64,000 bases of DNA, taken from assembly GCF_035189165.1 (NCBI RefSeq), contig NZ_CP045246.1, positions 2,356,001 to 2,420,000 of the forward strand, read 5' to 3'. The notes beneath the pieces were generated by a model that saw nothing but the letters and a program-made list of their open reading frames with translations, was not told where the DNA came from and did not search any database. Shown in pieces: positions 51,821 through 63,362 of this stretch. This DNA is from Arthrobacter sp. JZ12. GTDB lineage: Bacteria; Actinomycetota; Actinomycetes; Actinomycetales; Micrococcaceae. The translations under genes and the position numbers were made by a program. The first letter of the stretch is position 1; every line of letters begins with the position of its first letter.

Positions 51821-52960
51821 TCAGTCGTTCGAAAGGTAGGGCGACAGGACAACCTCCACCCGCTGGAACTCCTTCAGGTCCGAGTACCCGGTGGTGGCCA
51901 TTGCGCGTCGGAGCGCACCGATGAGGTTGGAGGTTCCGTTGGTGTGGTGCGACGGGCCCCACAGCACTTCCTCCAGCGGTCCGACCGTTCCGACGTTCAC
52001 CCGGTCGCCGCGGGGCAGCTCACCGTGATGGGCTTCCTGGCCCCAGTGCCAGCCGCGGCCGGGTGCCTCGTCGGCGCGGGCCAGTGCGGAGCCAAGCATG
52101 ACGGCGTCGGCTCCGACGGCGATGGCTTTCACGATGTCGCCGCTCGTGCCCATCCCCCCGTCGGCGATGACGTGCACGTAGCGTCCACCGGACTCGTCCA
52201 GGTAATCGCGGCGGGCGGCCGCGACGTCGGAAATGGCCGACGCCATCGGCGAGTGGATGCCCAGGGCGCGGCGCGTCGTCGTCGTCGCTCCCCCACCGAA
52301 GCCGACCAGGACACCGGCCGCGCCGGTGCGCATCAGGTGGAGGGCTGGCGTGTAGCCGGCGGCGCCGCCCACGATAACCGGGACGTCGAGCTCGTAGATG
52401 AACTGCTTGAGGTTGAGCGGTTCCTCCGTTTTGGAAACGTGTTCGGCGGACACGGTGGTTCCGCGGATAACGAAGATGTCGACGCCGGCCGCCAGGACGG
52501 TCTTGTAGAACTGCTGGGTGCGTTGGGGCGTGAGCGAGCCGGCCACGGTGACGCCGGCGTCGCGGATCTCCGCGAGGCGGCTGGTGATCAGCTCCGCCTG
52601 GATGGGAGCGTCGTAGAGCTCCTGCATGCGGCGGGTCGCGGCAGGGCTGAAGTTTTCGGTTGCCAGGCCGGCGATCTCCTCAAGGACCGGAGCCGGATCT
52701 TCGTAACGGGTCCAGAGTCCCTCGAGGTTGAGTACACCCAGGCCGCCGAGCTTGCCCATGGCGATTGCCGTGGAGGGAGACATGACGGAGTCCATCGGCG
52801 CGGCGATGACCGGCATCTCGAACTGGTAGGCGTCGATCTGCCACGAAACCGAGACGTCCCGCGGGTCACGGGTGCGGCGGGAGGGAACCACCGCAAGATC
52901 ATCCAGGGAATATGCCCTGCGTCCGCGCTTGCTTCGGCCGATCTCAATCTCGTAAGTCAC
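51821..52960 (-). CDS. guaB3: GuaB3 family IMP dehydrogenase-related protein
   Basis: A 379-residue TIM-barrel protein of the actinobacterial GuaB3 group. The IMPDH barrel is present (VIAAPMDSVMSPSTAIAMGKLGG, VIADGGMGTSGDIVKAIAVGADAVMLG), but CBS domains are absent and the catalytic Cys loop is replaced by GFGGGATTTTRRALG. It therefore probably lacks normal IMP dehydrogenase activity. GTG 52960 follows TAACCT by 6 bases. True guaB lies 2.4 kb downstream, on the far side of the WXG100 cassette. Confidence 0.92.
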   Translation of the reverse strand: MTYEIEIGRSKRGRRAYSLDDLAVVPSRRTRDPRDVSVSWQIDAYQFEMPVIAAPMDSVMSPSTAIAMGKLGGLGVLNLEGLWTRYEDPAPVLEEIAGLATENFSPAATRRMQELYDAPIQAELITSRLAEIRDAGVTVAGSLTPQRTQQFYKTVLAAGVDIFVIRGTTVSAEHVSKTEEPLNLKQFIYELDVPVIVGGAAGYTPALHLMRTGAAGVLVGFGGGATTTTRRALGIHSPMASAISDVAAARRDYLDESGGRYVHVIADGGMGTSGDIVKAIAVGADAVMLGSALARADEAPGRGWHWGQEAHHGELPRGDRVNVGTVGPLEEVLWGPSHHTNGTSNLIGALRRAMATTGYSDLKEFQRVEVVLSPYLSND

Positions 52961-52966
52961 CGGTCT

Positions 52967-52972
52967 AGGTTA
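52967..52972 (-). promoter_or_regulatory. -10 hexamer TAACCT of guaB3 (leaderless)
   Basis: TAACCT on the minus strand, 6 bases before GTG 52960. Confidence 0.5.
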
Positions 52973-53018
52973 TCCCAGCGGGGAGAGGTGCCCATCGCGG
53001 CTATTCCGGTGTCACCCC

Positions 53019-53024
53019 TAGAGT
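53019..53024 (+). promoter_or_regulatory. -10 hexamer TAGAGT of the WXG100 cassette (leaderless)
   Basis: TAGAGT, 6 bases before ATG 53031. It is divergent from guaB3 within 70 bases. Confidence 0.5.
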
Positions 53025-53030
53025 CGGACC

Positions 53031-53909
53031 ATGACCAGTGAGACCCTCGGCGCCAATCCCGACCAGTTGCGCAGCCTCGCCCAGTCAATGGGCAACTTCG
53101 GCCAGACACTCACGACGGCGGACCAAACCATCACTGCGGCCCTCAACGGAGTCCCTTGGCAGGGCGGCGATGCCGACCGCTTCCGGTCGCAGTGGCACTC
53201 CAGCTTCCGGGTCCAACTGCACCAGGCAGCGTCCATGCTCGAAACCCAGTCCCGCGTCCTGGTGGGTCAGGCAGATGAGCAGGACCGGGCCAGTGACGCA
53301 GGCGGCGGCGGTATCAGCGGGGGTTTCGACGGCGTGCCCGCCAGTGCCACGGACGACGCCGGTGGTTCCGGAGATGATGACCTGCTGGACCTTCTCGGTA
53401 ACGCGGTGGGCGATCTCGGGGCCTGGCCTCCCTACCAGATAGCCAACTGGGTTGCCTCTGCCGGCGGCCTTGGTGCCGAGCGCCTCCTGAACGCCATGGC
53501 GCGGGCGGACCTGTTGACCCCCAATTTCGGCACCGCACCCGAAGTGGGCTATCTCCGCGGGACCCAGACACTCAATGCCCTCAACCTCGTGGGCAAGTTC
53601 GCCGGCGGCCTCAGTATCATCACCGGGCTGGGCCAGGCGTACCAGGGCTTCCAGTCGGGGGACGGGCACGTTGTAGCCGATGGCGCAATCACCACCATCC
53701 TTGCTGCCGGCAGCCTTACTCCCACCCCGGCTGCACCCTTCTTTGCAGCTGCCTCACTGGTGTGGGCCGGCGCTCAATTCCTGTCCGGTGATGTGCCGGT
53801 GACGGAGCGGATTACCGACTTCGCGTCCGATGCGGGTGACGTCATCGCGGACGGCGCCGATGCCGTCGCAGACGGAGCACGCGACGCATGGAACTGGGCC
53901 TTCGGCTAG
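53031..53909 (+). CDS. WXG100-domain protein with C-terminal hydrophobic domain
   Basis: A 292-residue protein. Residues 1-90 form an Esx-like helical hairpin with the turn motif Trp43-Gln-Gly45 (VPWQGGDADRFRSQW). A Gly/Asp linker (about 90-125) is followed by a C-terminal domain with two Gly/Ala-rich hydrophobic stretches (LVGKFAGGLSIITGLGQAY, FFAAASLVWAGAQFL) and an acidic repeat-like end (DAGDVIADGADAVADGARDA). This is the layout of proteins exported by type VII secretion. No EccC ATPase lies in the window. Export and toxicity are inferences. First gene of three. Confidence 0.75.
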   Translation: MTSETLGANPDQLRSLAQSMGNFGQTLTTADQTITAALNGVPWQGGDADRFRSQWHSSFRVQLHQAASMLETQSRVLVGQADEQDRASDAGGGGISGGFDGVPASATDDAGGSGDDDLLDLLGNAVGDLGAWPPYQIANWVASAGGLGAERLLNAMARADLLTPNFGTAPEVGYLRGTQTLNALNLVGKFAGGLSIITGLGQAYQGFQSGDGHVVADGAITTILAAGSLTPTPAAPFFAAASLVWAGAQFLSGDVPVTERITDFASDAGDVIADGADAVADGARDAWNWAFG

Positions 53910-53958
53910 TAGTCTCGCCTAGGAGCACGCACTGACATCCAACCCAGGAGAACAACCC

Positions 53959-54603
53959 GTGGCCGACGCAACCGCCCTGCACCTCACCGAGCACGAGATC
54001 CTGGCTCTGCTGGCGTTCAACGACACCGAATCGTGCACGATCACCCGGGACATCTTCCGCCTTACACCGCACGCCGATAATGCCGATCTTCAGCGTGCCG
54101 GGCTGAGCACCCTGTTGGTTCGGGACCTTGCCGAGCTGGACGGAGAAGACATCCGGGTGAAGGGGCCCACCGGATTCCTTGCCGCGGTCATGGCGACAGC
54201 CGGCGAGTGGCTCGAAATAGCCCTGATCACGCCGTCAACCAACCACGTACTGTTCGCGGTTTCCTCCGCCGGCGGTGCTTTCGTTGCCAATGTGAGCGGC
54301 CGCGCTACCCACAGGTTCACACCGCTCAAAAACGAGGCACCGATCCTGAGCTTCGGGCTCGATGCTGCCTCCCATTTCCTTCAGGGTGACAACGCCGCGC
54401 GCCCGGCTGCGGCGCAGATCAAACACCACGGCCTCGGAGTCGAAGCCAGGACCGCAAACCTGATGGTTGATGAATCGGGTGCATGGCATCTGGCAACCGG
54501 CGAAGGTGACCAGCTCGCCAAGCGCGACGTGAGCTCCTCCGATGCCCTGGAACTGTTCGGGCAAGCGTTGACCCTTGACGCCGATGCGAAGGCTTCAGAG
54601 TGA
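53959..54603 (+). CDS. Second gene of WXG100 cassette, 214 residues (chaperone- or immunity-like)
   Basis: A soluble alpha/beta protein with no signal peptide (ADATALHLTEHEILALLAFND, then a beta-rich middle LEIALITPSTNHVLFAVSSAGGAFVANV). GTG 53959 has AGGAG upstream. It ends overlapping the next gene by 4 bases. Its size and place after a WXG100 gene resemble EspG-type chaperones or immunity proteins of ESX loci, but I do not recognise the sequence as either. Confidence 0.6.
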   Translation: MADATALHLTEHEILALLAFNDTESCTITRDIFRLTPHADNADLQRAGLSTLLVRDLAELDGEDIRVKGPTGFLAAVMATAGEWLEIALITPSTNHVLFAVSSAGGAFVANVSGRATHRFTPLKNEAPILSFGLDAASHFLQGDNAARPAAAQIKHHGLGVEARTANLMVDESGAWHLATGEGDQLAKRDVSSSDALELFGQALTLDADAKASE

Positions 54604-55220
54604 TCATGGAATCCCGCCCCCTTGAGTACTGGCTGTCACCCCAGCTGAGCCAGGCTGGGCAGGGCAGCACCAGCGTGCTTCGGCGGATGGCGCTGAACGA
54701 CGCACAGAGCCGCGCGACCTGCCTGATGCTCTACTTCTGGTGCGCCTGGCTGGCGTTGATTGCCGTCGTTACGGTTTTCACTGCACCCGGCGTGGTTCCC
54801 TACGCGGCCACCGGTGCACTCATCGCAGGTGCCGTCGCATCCGCTCTCTCTGCCCGCCGGCGCAGGCGGAAGACGCCCTCAATCGGCCATCCGGCGTCGT
54901 CAAGGGCGCCACGGACGGTGCGGGGAGCCTGGACGGGAATCGCCCTGGTGGCGGTCGGCGCATCTGGTTTGATGCTGGCGCTGATGCTCTCGGAAGACGC
55001 GGACCTGAGTGCCGGGTCGATCGCCGGCGGTGTGCTCGGCCTGCTGTTCATAGTGGCGTTATTCGTTGGAACCCTGTTGATACCCGCCTGGCACATCGAG
55101 AACGCCGAGCGGCTCTTCAGGGAGAGGATCGGCCGCGAGCCGGAACTGAGGCAGGCCCTTGAGGAGATGGCGCGCACGCATTCCGACGAGGGCGGCAGGC
55201 TCCAGTTCGGGCCGCTCTAA
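54600..55220 (+). CDS. Third gene of WXG100 cassette, four-helix membrane protein
   Basis: A 206-residue protein starting GTG 54600, which overlaps the previous stop. Four hydrophobic helices lie near 41-62, 66-83, 110-130 and 140-162, with a basic loop ARRRRRKTP between the pairs. A soluble C-terminal tail (RLFRERIGREPELRQALEEM) follows. Unknown family. Its tight coupling to the 214-residue gene suggests that the two act together. Confidence 0.6.
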   Translation: MIMESRPLEYWLSPQLSQAGQGSTSVLRRMALNDAQSRATCLMLYFWCAWLALIAVVTVFTAPGVVPYAATGALIAGAVASALSARRRRRKTPSIGHPASSRAPRTVRGAWTGIALVAVGASGLMLALMLSEDADLSAGSIAGGVLGLLFIVALFVGTLLIPAWHIENAERLFRERIGREPELRQALEEMARTHSDEGGRLQFGPL

Positions 55221-55248
55221 CAGTCCCTCTTTACGGTTCCCCATACAT

Positions 55249-55318
55249 GCAAAAGCGCCGGTCAGGTGCAGGTTCGTGGGGTCTTTCCCACGATTTCTGC
55301 ACCGGACGGCGCTTTTGC
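55249..55318. terminator. Bidirectional terminator, 70-base imperfect hairpin
   Basis: Nested complementary blocks: GCAAAAGCGCCG (55249-55260) with CGGCGCTTTTGC (55307-55318), GGTGCAG (55265-55271) with CTGCACC (55297-55303), CGTGGG (55275-55280) with CCCACG (55287-55292). An A4 run in one arm and T4 in the other give a U tract in both directions. It lies between convergent genes. Confidence 0.75.
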
Positions 55319-55340
55319 GTTGAGCCTAAGCCGGAAGGCG

Positions 55341-56870
<1,530 letters not shown>

Positions 56871-56986
56871 TCAGGGGATGCTTTGGATGGGTGGCCGGCT
56901 CGATCGGACCAGCAATTCCGGCCTCTATCGTAGAACGAATGCTATGGATGCCCTATTCCGGGGAACGTAATCCGGGTGTGAAAAGA

Positions 56987-57022
56987 GCAACGTTCCGGCC
57001 TTCGAAAAGACCGGAACGTTGC
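56987..57022 (-). terminator. Terminator after groL
   Basis: GCAACGTTCCGG (56987-56998) pairs with CCGGAACGTTGC (57011-57022) around 12 bases. On the minus strand the stem is followed by TCTTTT. It lies 53 bases past the groL stop, in the 216-base gap before guaB. Confidence 0.8.
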
Positions 57023-57074
57023 CCTATGCCGCCTGGCGGCGTGCCGCTAAGCGGCTTGAATCAGTGCGCTTGGA

Positions 57075-58694
<1,620 letters not shown>

Positions 58695-58750
58695 TTACGT
58701 TCCTTTCAGGCCTGTGCAGTGATGTCAGGAATGGGGGTGTTCCACAGAAA

Positions 58751-58778
58751 GAACCCCGGCCTGGGACGGCCGGGGTTC
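58751..58778 (-). terminator. Intercistronic stem-loop between groES and groL
   Basis: GAACCCCGGCC (58751-58761) and GGCCGGGGTTC (58768-58778), loop 6. It begins 11 bases after the groES stop. It may end part of the transcripts or stabilise the groES message. Confidence 0.65.
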
Positions 58779-58789
58779 ACTCTGAAGAG

Positions 58790-59086
58790 CTACTTGACGA
58801 CGATCGCCAGAACGTCGCGGGCGGAGAGCACCAGGAACTCCTGGCCGCCGTGCTTGACTTCGGTTCCACCGTACTTGGAGTAGATGACTACATCGCCTTC
58901 GGAGACGTCGACCGGGACGCGGTTGCCGTTGTCGTCAACCCGGCCGGGGCCTACTGCGACGACCTCACCCTCCTGGGGCTTCTCCTTGGCGGTGTCCGGG
59001 ATGACCAGACCGGAAGCGGTGGTCTGCTCGGCTTCCAGCGGCCGAACGACAATACGATCTTCAAGAGGCTTGATAGAGACCGACAC
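58790..59086 (-). CDS. groES: 10-kDa co-chaperonin GroES
   Basis: A 98-residue protein that caps Gro[42 protein letters not shown] in outline contains the mobile loop, and [22 protein letters not shown] follows. AAGGAGAGG lies 4 bases before ATG 59086. It is the first gene of the operon, with a leader of about 115 bases and two CIRCE elements, so it should be induced by heat through HrcA; hrcA itself is not in the window. Confidence 0.97.
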   Translation of the reverse strand: MSVSIKPLEDRIVVRPLEAEQTTASGLVIPDTAKEKPQEGEVVAVGPGRVDDNGNRVPVDVSEGDVVIYSKYGGTEVKHGGQEFLVLSARDVLAIVVK

Positions 59087-59176
59087 TCGGACCTCTCCTT
59101 CACTTGGTTTGAACGATTCGGGGTTCGAGCAGGCGCTGACCGTCGTCGCGGTGCCGGTTGGCGCATCCTCGAGGGA

Positions 59177-59203
59177 TTAGCACCCTCATAGCGAGAGTGC
59201 CAA
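59177..59203 (-). promoter_or_regulatory. CIRCE element 2 of groES-groL
   Basis: TTAGCACCC, 9 bases, GAGTGCCAA. Consensus TTAGCACTC-N9-GAGTGCTAA with two mismatches. It lies just downstream of the -10 box, over the expected transcription start and early leader. Confidence 0.8.
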
Positions 59204-59208
59204 GTCTG

Positions 59209-59250
59209 ACTTTATGCAAACGGTTAGCACTCGGTCAAGGCGAGTGCCAG
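59209..59250 (-). promoter_or_regulatory. groES promoter with CIRCE element 1
   Basis: On the minus strand TTGACC (59238-59233), 18 bases and TAAAGT (59214-59209) form the promoter. CIRCE 1, TTAGCACTC-N9-GAGTGCCAG (59224-59250), surrounds the -35. The two CIRCE sites bracket the -10 box. Confidence 0.8.
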
Positions 59251-59367
59251 ACGCGTCTAGGAGCCGCCCCGGAGCTTTCCGAACAGCGGATCAAACGACC
59301 ATCCAGGAGCCCACCCTCTAGACTGAACCCGGCCCTGCAGTCCTTACGAAAGCTTGAAAGCGATCCC

Positions 59368-60579
59368 TTGACCGAGAACCTCCTTGCCCCCGTCCTGACT
59401 CCCGAGGGCTGGGAGCTGCTCAATTCGCTCGGCCCCTACTCGGAGGCGGACAGCCTCCGGCTCAACGAACAGCTCCGCGCAGCCGGCCACTCTCCTGACG
59501 TGGTTGCAGCAGCGCTCACCCAGTCCCGCCTTCGCGCGAAGGCGGAGGCGAAGTTCGGTCCATTCGCGGCGCGGATGCTCTTCACGCCGGCCGGGCTGGA
59601 ACAGGCCACCCGGCTGAACGTCGCCGCCCGCCATGCCCAGCGCTACGTCAGTGCGAATCTCCAGAAAGTTGCCGATCTGGGCTGCGGCATCGGCGCGGAC
59701 TCCATGGCCCTTGCCACGCTGGACCGGGACGTCACCGCCGTCGAACTCGACGAGACCACCGCTGCTGCCGCCACCATGAACCTGCTCCCCTGGTCCAATG
59801 CCACGGTCCTGAATGCGGACGCCGCCACCGTGGATCTTGCCGAGTTCGACGGCGTCTGGCTGGATCCGGCGCGGAGGACCACCTCAAGCTCGGGCACCAA
59901 GCGCCTGTTCGATCCGGAGGCCTTCTCGCCACCGCTCTCCTTCGTGGAGCGCCTTGCGGCCACGGGCATGCCGGTCGGAGTGAAGCTGGGCCCAGGCATT
60001 CCGCATGACGCCATACCCGCAGACTGCGAGGCGCAGTGGGTGTCGGTGGACGGCGATGTCGCCGAGGTGGTCCTGTGGTTCAACGCCCTGCGCCGCGGGA
60101 ACGTCCGTAGGAGTGCCCTCCTGATCGGCGCGGCCGGCGCGGCGGAGCTGACCAGCAGCACCGACTTCGGCGAGGACGCCACCGCTCCCGTCGGCCCGAT
60201 CGCCGGGTACCTCTACGAACCCGACGGCGCGATCATCCGCACCGGGCTCGTTGCCGATGTCGCCTCCCAGATCGGCGGACATCTGCTGGATCCGAACATC
60301 GCCTACATCTGTGCTCCCGAACTGGTGGACACCCCGTTCGCCCGCGCCTACCGGGTGCTCGAGGTGCTGCCCTACAACGTCAAGGGGCTCCGGGCCTGGG
60401 TGAAGGCCAATGACATCGGCGTCCTCGACATCAAGAAGCGCGGCACCTCCGTCACGCCCGAGGAGCTGCGCAAGCAACTGTTGGCCGGCTCGAAGAAGTC
60501 CGTCCGCAAGGCCACGCTGGTACTGACACGGCTCGGCGAGGAGCGCGTCGCCGTCGTCGTAGATCCCGTCCTGACCTAG
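59368..60579 (+). CDS. Class I SAM-dependent methyltransferase, THUMP-like family
   Basis: A 403-residue protein. An N-terminal helical part starts LTENLLAPVLTPEGWELLNSL; the SAM-binding motif VADLGCGIGADSMALA is near residue 99, the acidic loop VTAVELDE follows, and WLDPARR occupies the catalytic motif IV position. The C-terminal part resembles THUMP-like RNA-binding domains (PF18096). RNA methylation is likely but not proven. Start TTG 59368 fits the family N-terminus; a TAGACT box at 59318-59323 gives a leader of about 35 bases. The stretch 59087-59367 otherwise holds the groES promoter. Confidence 0.82.
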   Translation: MTENLLAPVLTPEGWELLNSLGPYSEADSLRLNEQLRAAGHSPDVVAAALTQSRLRAKAEAKFGPFAARMLFTPAGLEQATRLNVAARHAQRYVSANLQKVADLGCGIGADSMALATLDRDVTAVELDETTAAAATMNLLPWSNATVLNADAATVDLAEFDGVWLDPARRTTSSSGTKRLFDPEAFSPPLSFVERLAATGMPVGVKLGPGIPHDAIPADCEAQWVSVDGDVAEVVLWFNALRRGNVRRSALLIGAAGAAELTSSTDFGEDATAPVGPIAGYLYEPDGAIIRTGLVADVASQIGGHLLDPNIAYICAPELVDTPFARAYRVLEVLPYNVKGLRAWVKANDIGVLDIKKRGTSVTPEELRKQLLAGSKKSVRKATLVLTRLGEERVAVVVDPVLT

Positions 60580-60603
60580 CTGATTCTGCCCGTGGGCAAA
60601 GCG

Positions 60604-61425
60604 TCAGCCGGCCTGGCGGGAGAACTCACCCGCCCTGCGGATCTGCTCGTCGGTCGGACGCACCCCGGTGTACAGGACAAACTGTTCGGCCGCCTGAAGG
60701 GCAATCACCTCCGCACCGGTGATCACCGGCTTGCCCGCGCGCCGCGCCGCGCGGATGAGCGGCGTCTCCGCCGGGAGTGCGACGACGTCGAACACCACCT
60801 GCGCGGCGGCGACGGCTTCATCGCTGAAGGACTGCGCGGACTCGTCGGACCCGGACATGCCGAGCGGGGTCACGTTGATCAGGAGATCGGCCGTGGAATT
60901 GCCCGCTTCGGACTGCCACGCGAAACCGTACAACCCGGCAAGGGCACGTCCGGTCTGCTCATTGCGAGCCGCAATGGTGACCCGGGTGAAGCCCGCGTCC
61001 CGCAGCGCGGCGGCAACCGCCTTCGCCATTCCCCCGGAACCGCGCAGGAGAACCGACGACGACGGCGCCAGGCCGGCCTGCTGTCCGAGCAGCTGCGCGA
61101 CCGCAAGGTAGTCGGTGTTGTAGGCGGTGAGGACGCCGTCGTCGTTCACGATGGTGTTGACGGAATCAATGGCGAGCGCGGAGGGATCCATCTTGTCCAC
61201 CAGGGCGATCACATCCTCCTTGAACGGCATCGAGACGGAGCAGCCGCGGATCCCGAGGGCACGGACACCGGCAATCGCGGAAGGGAGGTCGGTGGTGGTG
61301 AAGGCCTTGTAGATGTTGTTGAGGCCGAGCTCGTCGTAGAGCCAGTTGTGGAAGCGGGTGCCGATATTGCTGGGACGGGCGGCGAGCGAGATGGACAGGA
61401 CCATGTCTTTGTTTAGGATCGGCAC
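60604..61425 (-). CDS. Shikimate 5-dehydrogenase family protein
   Basis: A 273-residue AroE-fold protein: substrate-binding SLAARPSNIGTRFHN in place of the classical SPxxHN, catalytic Lys in MPFKEDVI, Asp in NTDY, and Rossmann loop RGSGGMAKAVAAAL. This variant belongs to the shikimate dehydrogenase-like group, and its true substrate may differ from shikimate. GTG 61425 (VPILNKDMVL) is chosen, with CATACT 6 bases upstream as a possible -10. The longer frame to 61479 is less likely. Confidence 0.82.
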   Translation of the reverse strand: MPILNKDMVLSISLAARPSNIGTRFHNWLYDELGLNNIYKAFTTTDLPSAIAGVRALGIRGCSVSMPFKEDVIALVDKMDPSALAIDSVNTIVNDDGVLTAYNTDYLAVAQLLGQQAGLAPSSSVLLRGSGGMAKAVAAALRDAGFTRVTIAARNEQTGRALAGLYGFAWQSEAGNSTADLLINVTPLGMSGSDESAQSFSDEAVAAAQVVFDVVALPAETPLIRAARRAGKPVITGAEVIALQAAEQFVLYTGVRPTDEQIRRAGEFSRQAG

Positions 61426-61589
61426 CACCCCAGTATGCCAAGCCGTGGATGACGGACCGGGTACGCCAAGCCGGGTCATCCAGCACGGTCGATCACTTGC
61501 CCTGCACTAGGATTAGGGACAGTTCTCACCCGCGATGGCGCGTTACCGAGGCACATTTCCCACCGTCCGGTACCGGTCAGGAGCACATA

Positions 61590-62741
61590 GTGAAGATTGA
61601 GTTCGCGAAGTCCCAACAGTCCACGCTCGGCGTCGAGTGGGAGCTCGCCCTCGTTGACCGCTACAACGGCGGGCTGGTCTCTGTAGCCAAGGAAGTGCTG
61701 CGGGGCGTCAACGAACTCCACCCCGAACTTCACGCCGATGATGAGCATCCGCACATCAAGCAGGAGCTGCTGCTCAACACCGTCGAGATCGTAACCGGCA
61801 TTTGCCATACCGTGGCCGAGGCGAAGGAGGACCTGTTGCGCTCACTCGCCGCGGTCCGAGAGGTCACGGACCCGATGGGTGTTGAACTCTTCTCGGCCGG
61901 ATCGCACCCCTTCAGCTCTCCGCGCTCGCAGCCGGTCACCGACAAGGAGCGGTACCTTAAGCTGATTGACCGGACCCAGTGGTGGGGCCATCAGATGGTG
62001 ATCTACGGCGTCCACGTCCATGTGGGTTTGGACTCCCGGGACAAGGTTCTGCCGGTGCTCGACGGGCTGGTGAACTACTTCCCGCATTTCCAGGCGATCT
62101 CCGCATCTTCCCCCTACTGGGGAGGAGAAGACACCGGTTACGCCTCGCAGCGCGCGTTGATGTTCCAGCAACTGCCCACGGCAGGACTGCCGTTCCAGTT
62201 CCGGACCTGGGAAGAGTACGAATCCTACGTCCAGGACATGTTCACCACCGGCGTCATCGACACCGTCAGTGAGATCCGCTGGGACATCCGCCCGGTCGGT
62301 GCGCTTGGGACGATTGAGATGCGAGTGTGCGACGGGCTGTCCACGCTGGAGGAAGTCGGCGCTGTGGCTGCGCTGACCCAGTGCCTGGTGGACGACTTCT
62401 CAACCACCCTGGACAATGGCGGCACCATCCCCACCATGCCGCCGTGGCATGTGCAGGAGAACAAGTGGCGTGCGGCCCGCTACGGGCTTGAAGCCATCAT
62501 CATCCTCGACGCCGCCGGCAACGAGCGTCTGGTTACCGAGCACCTGATGGACGAGCTGAACCGGCTCGAACCAGTCGCCGCCAAGCTGGGCTGCTCCGAG
62601 GAACTGCGCGACGTCGAGAAGATCCTGCAGCGCGGCGCGGGGTACCAGCGCCAGCGGCGCATCGCCGCCGAGCACAACGGCGACCTTAGCGCCGTCGTGC
62701 TGGACATGGTGCGTCAGTTGCGCGAAGGTACCGCAGACTGA
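61590..62741 (+). CDS. Carboxylate-amine ligase, glutamate-cysteine ligase type 2 (YbdK family)
   Basis: A 383-residue ATP-dependent ligase of the GCS2 family. TLGVEWELALVDRYNGG near residue 12, HVHVGLDSRDKVLPVLDGL and EIRWDIRPVGALGTIEMRVCD are the family signatures. YbdK-type enzymes form gamma-glutamylcysteine weakly; in mycothiol-using actinobacteria the physiological product is unsure. GTG 61590 has CAGGAG 6 bases upstream. Divergent from the shikimate dehydrogenase-like gene; convergent with the DinB-like gene, with only 3 bases between them. Confidence 0.88.
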   Translation: MKIEFAKSQQSTLGVEWELALVDRYNGGLVSVAKEVLRGVNELHPELHADDEHPHIKQELLLNTVEIVTGICHTVAEAKEDLLRSLAAVREVTDPMGVELFSAGSHPFSSPRSQPVTDKERYLKLIDRTQWWGHQMVIYGVHVHVGLDSRDKVLPVLDGLVNYFPHFQAISASSPYWGGEDTGYASQRALMFQQLPTAGLPFQFRTWEEYESYVQDMFTTGVIDTVSEIRWDIRPVGALGTIEMRVCDGLSTLEEVGAVAALTQCLVDDFSTTLDNGGTIPTMPPWHVQENKWRAARYGLEAIIILDAAGNERLVTEHLMDELNRLEPVAAKLGCSEELRDVEKILQRGAGYQRQRRIAAEHNGDLSAVVLDMVRQLREGTAD

Positions 62742-62744
62742 CCC

Positions 62745-63311
62745 TCAGGCGTTAACGCCGGATCGCCACGCGGCGTCGCGGCCCATGCGTGCCAGGAGCC
62801 GGGATTCCCGGCTTGCATCTTCCGACACGGGCAACGCGGGTTTGCAGATCCCCTCCATGTAGAGGTGCTCGCCGAAGCCGTTCAGAGACTCCTCAATCAG
62901 ATCAAGTTCGGTATCCCCGAAGTGCGTCTGCTGTCCCGCGCCTCGGGCGATGTCCCACCGGTGCACCAGAAGGTCAAAGCCGTAGAACGTGGCCAACGTG
63001 GCTCCCACGGTGGCCGGACCAAAGAAACCATCGAACGACTTCTCCGCCAGGTCCGGCGTCTCCAGGACCTCCTGCACCCGGGTGGAGTGCTCCTTCCACG
63101 CGGATGCCGGGTCCGCTTCCGTCGACGGTCGCGGCCCAATGTCGATCCCGTGCTGGTCCAGGAAATCCCGTTCGGTGTCGATGAGGTGGTCAAGCACGTC
63201 ACGGACGGTCCATCCGGCACAGGGCGATTCCGCTGTCCAATCATTCACCGCTTCAACGACGTCAGTGAGGGGTGCGTTTGCTGCCCGGTACTGCTCTAAG
63301 TGTGTAGTCAT
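62745..63311 (-). CDS. DinB-like TIGR03086 family protein
   Basis: A 188-residue protein with a four-helix DinB/mycothiol-transferase-like fold. SPCAGWTVRDVLDHLIDTERDFL provides the His that, with later His residues, could bind a metal, and LVHRWDIARGAGQ follows. Function is unassigned; some relatives are mycothiol-dependent enzymes. ATG 63311 has GAAGG nearby, and TACGGT lies 6 bases upstream. Divergent from the AraC-type gene. Confidence 0.85.
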   Translation of the reverse strand: MTTHLEQYRAANAPLTDVVEAVNDWTAESPCAGWTVRDVLDHLIDTERDFLDQHGIDIGPRPSTEADPASAWKEHSTRVQEVLETPDLAEKSFDGFFGPATVGATLATFYGFDLLVHRWDIARGAGQQTHFGDTELDLIEESLNGFGEHLYMEGICKPALPVSEDASRESRLLARMGRDAAWRSGVNA

Positions 63312-63317
63312 GCCTTC

Positions 63318-63355
63318 ACCGTAGGGGTCGGCGCCGACACTCGTCTTGATAAAAT
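63318..63355. promoter_or_regulatory. Divergent -10 boxes TACGGT (-) and TAAAAT (+)
   Basis: TACGGT on the minus strand (63323-63318) lies 6 bases before ATG 63311. TAAAAT on the plus strand (63350-63355) lies 7 bases before GTG 63363. Confidence 0.45.
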
Positions 63356-63362
63356 CCGACAC

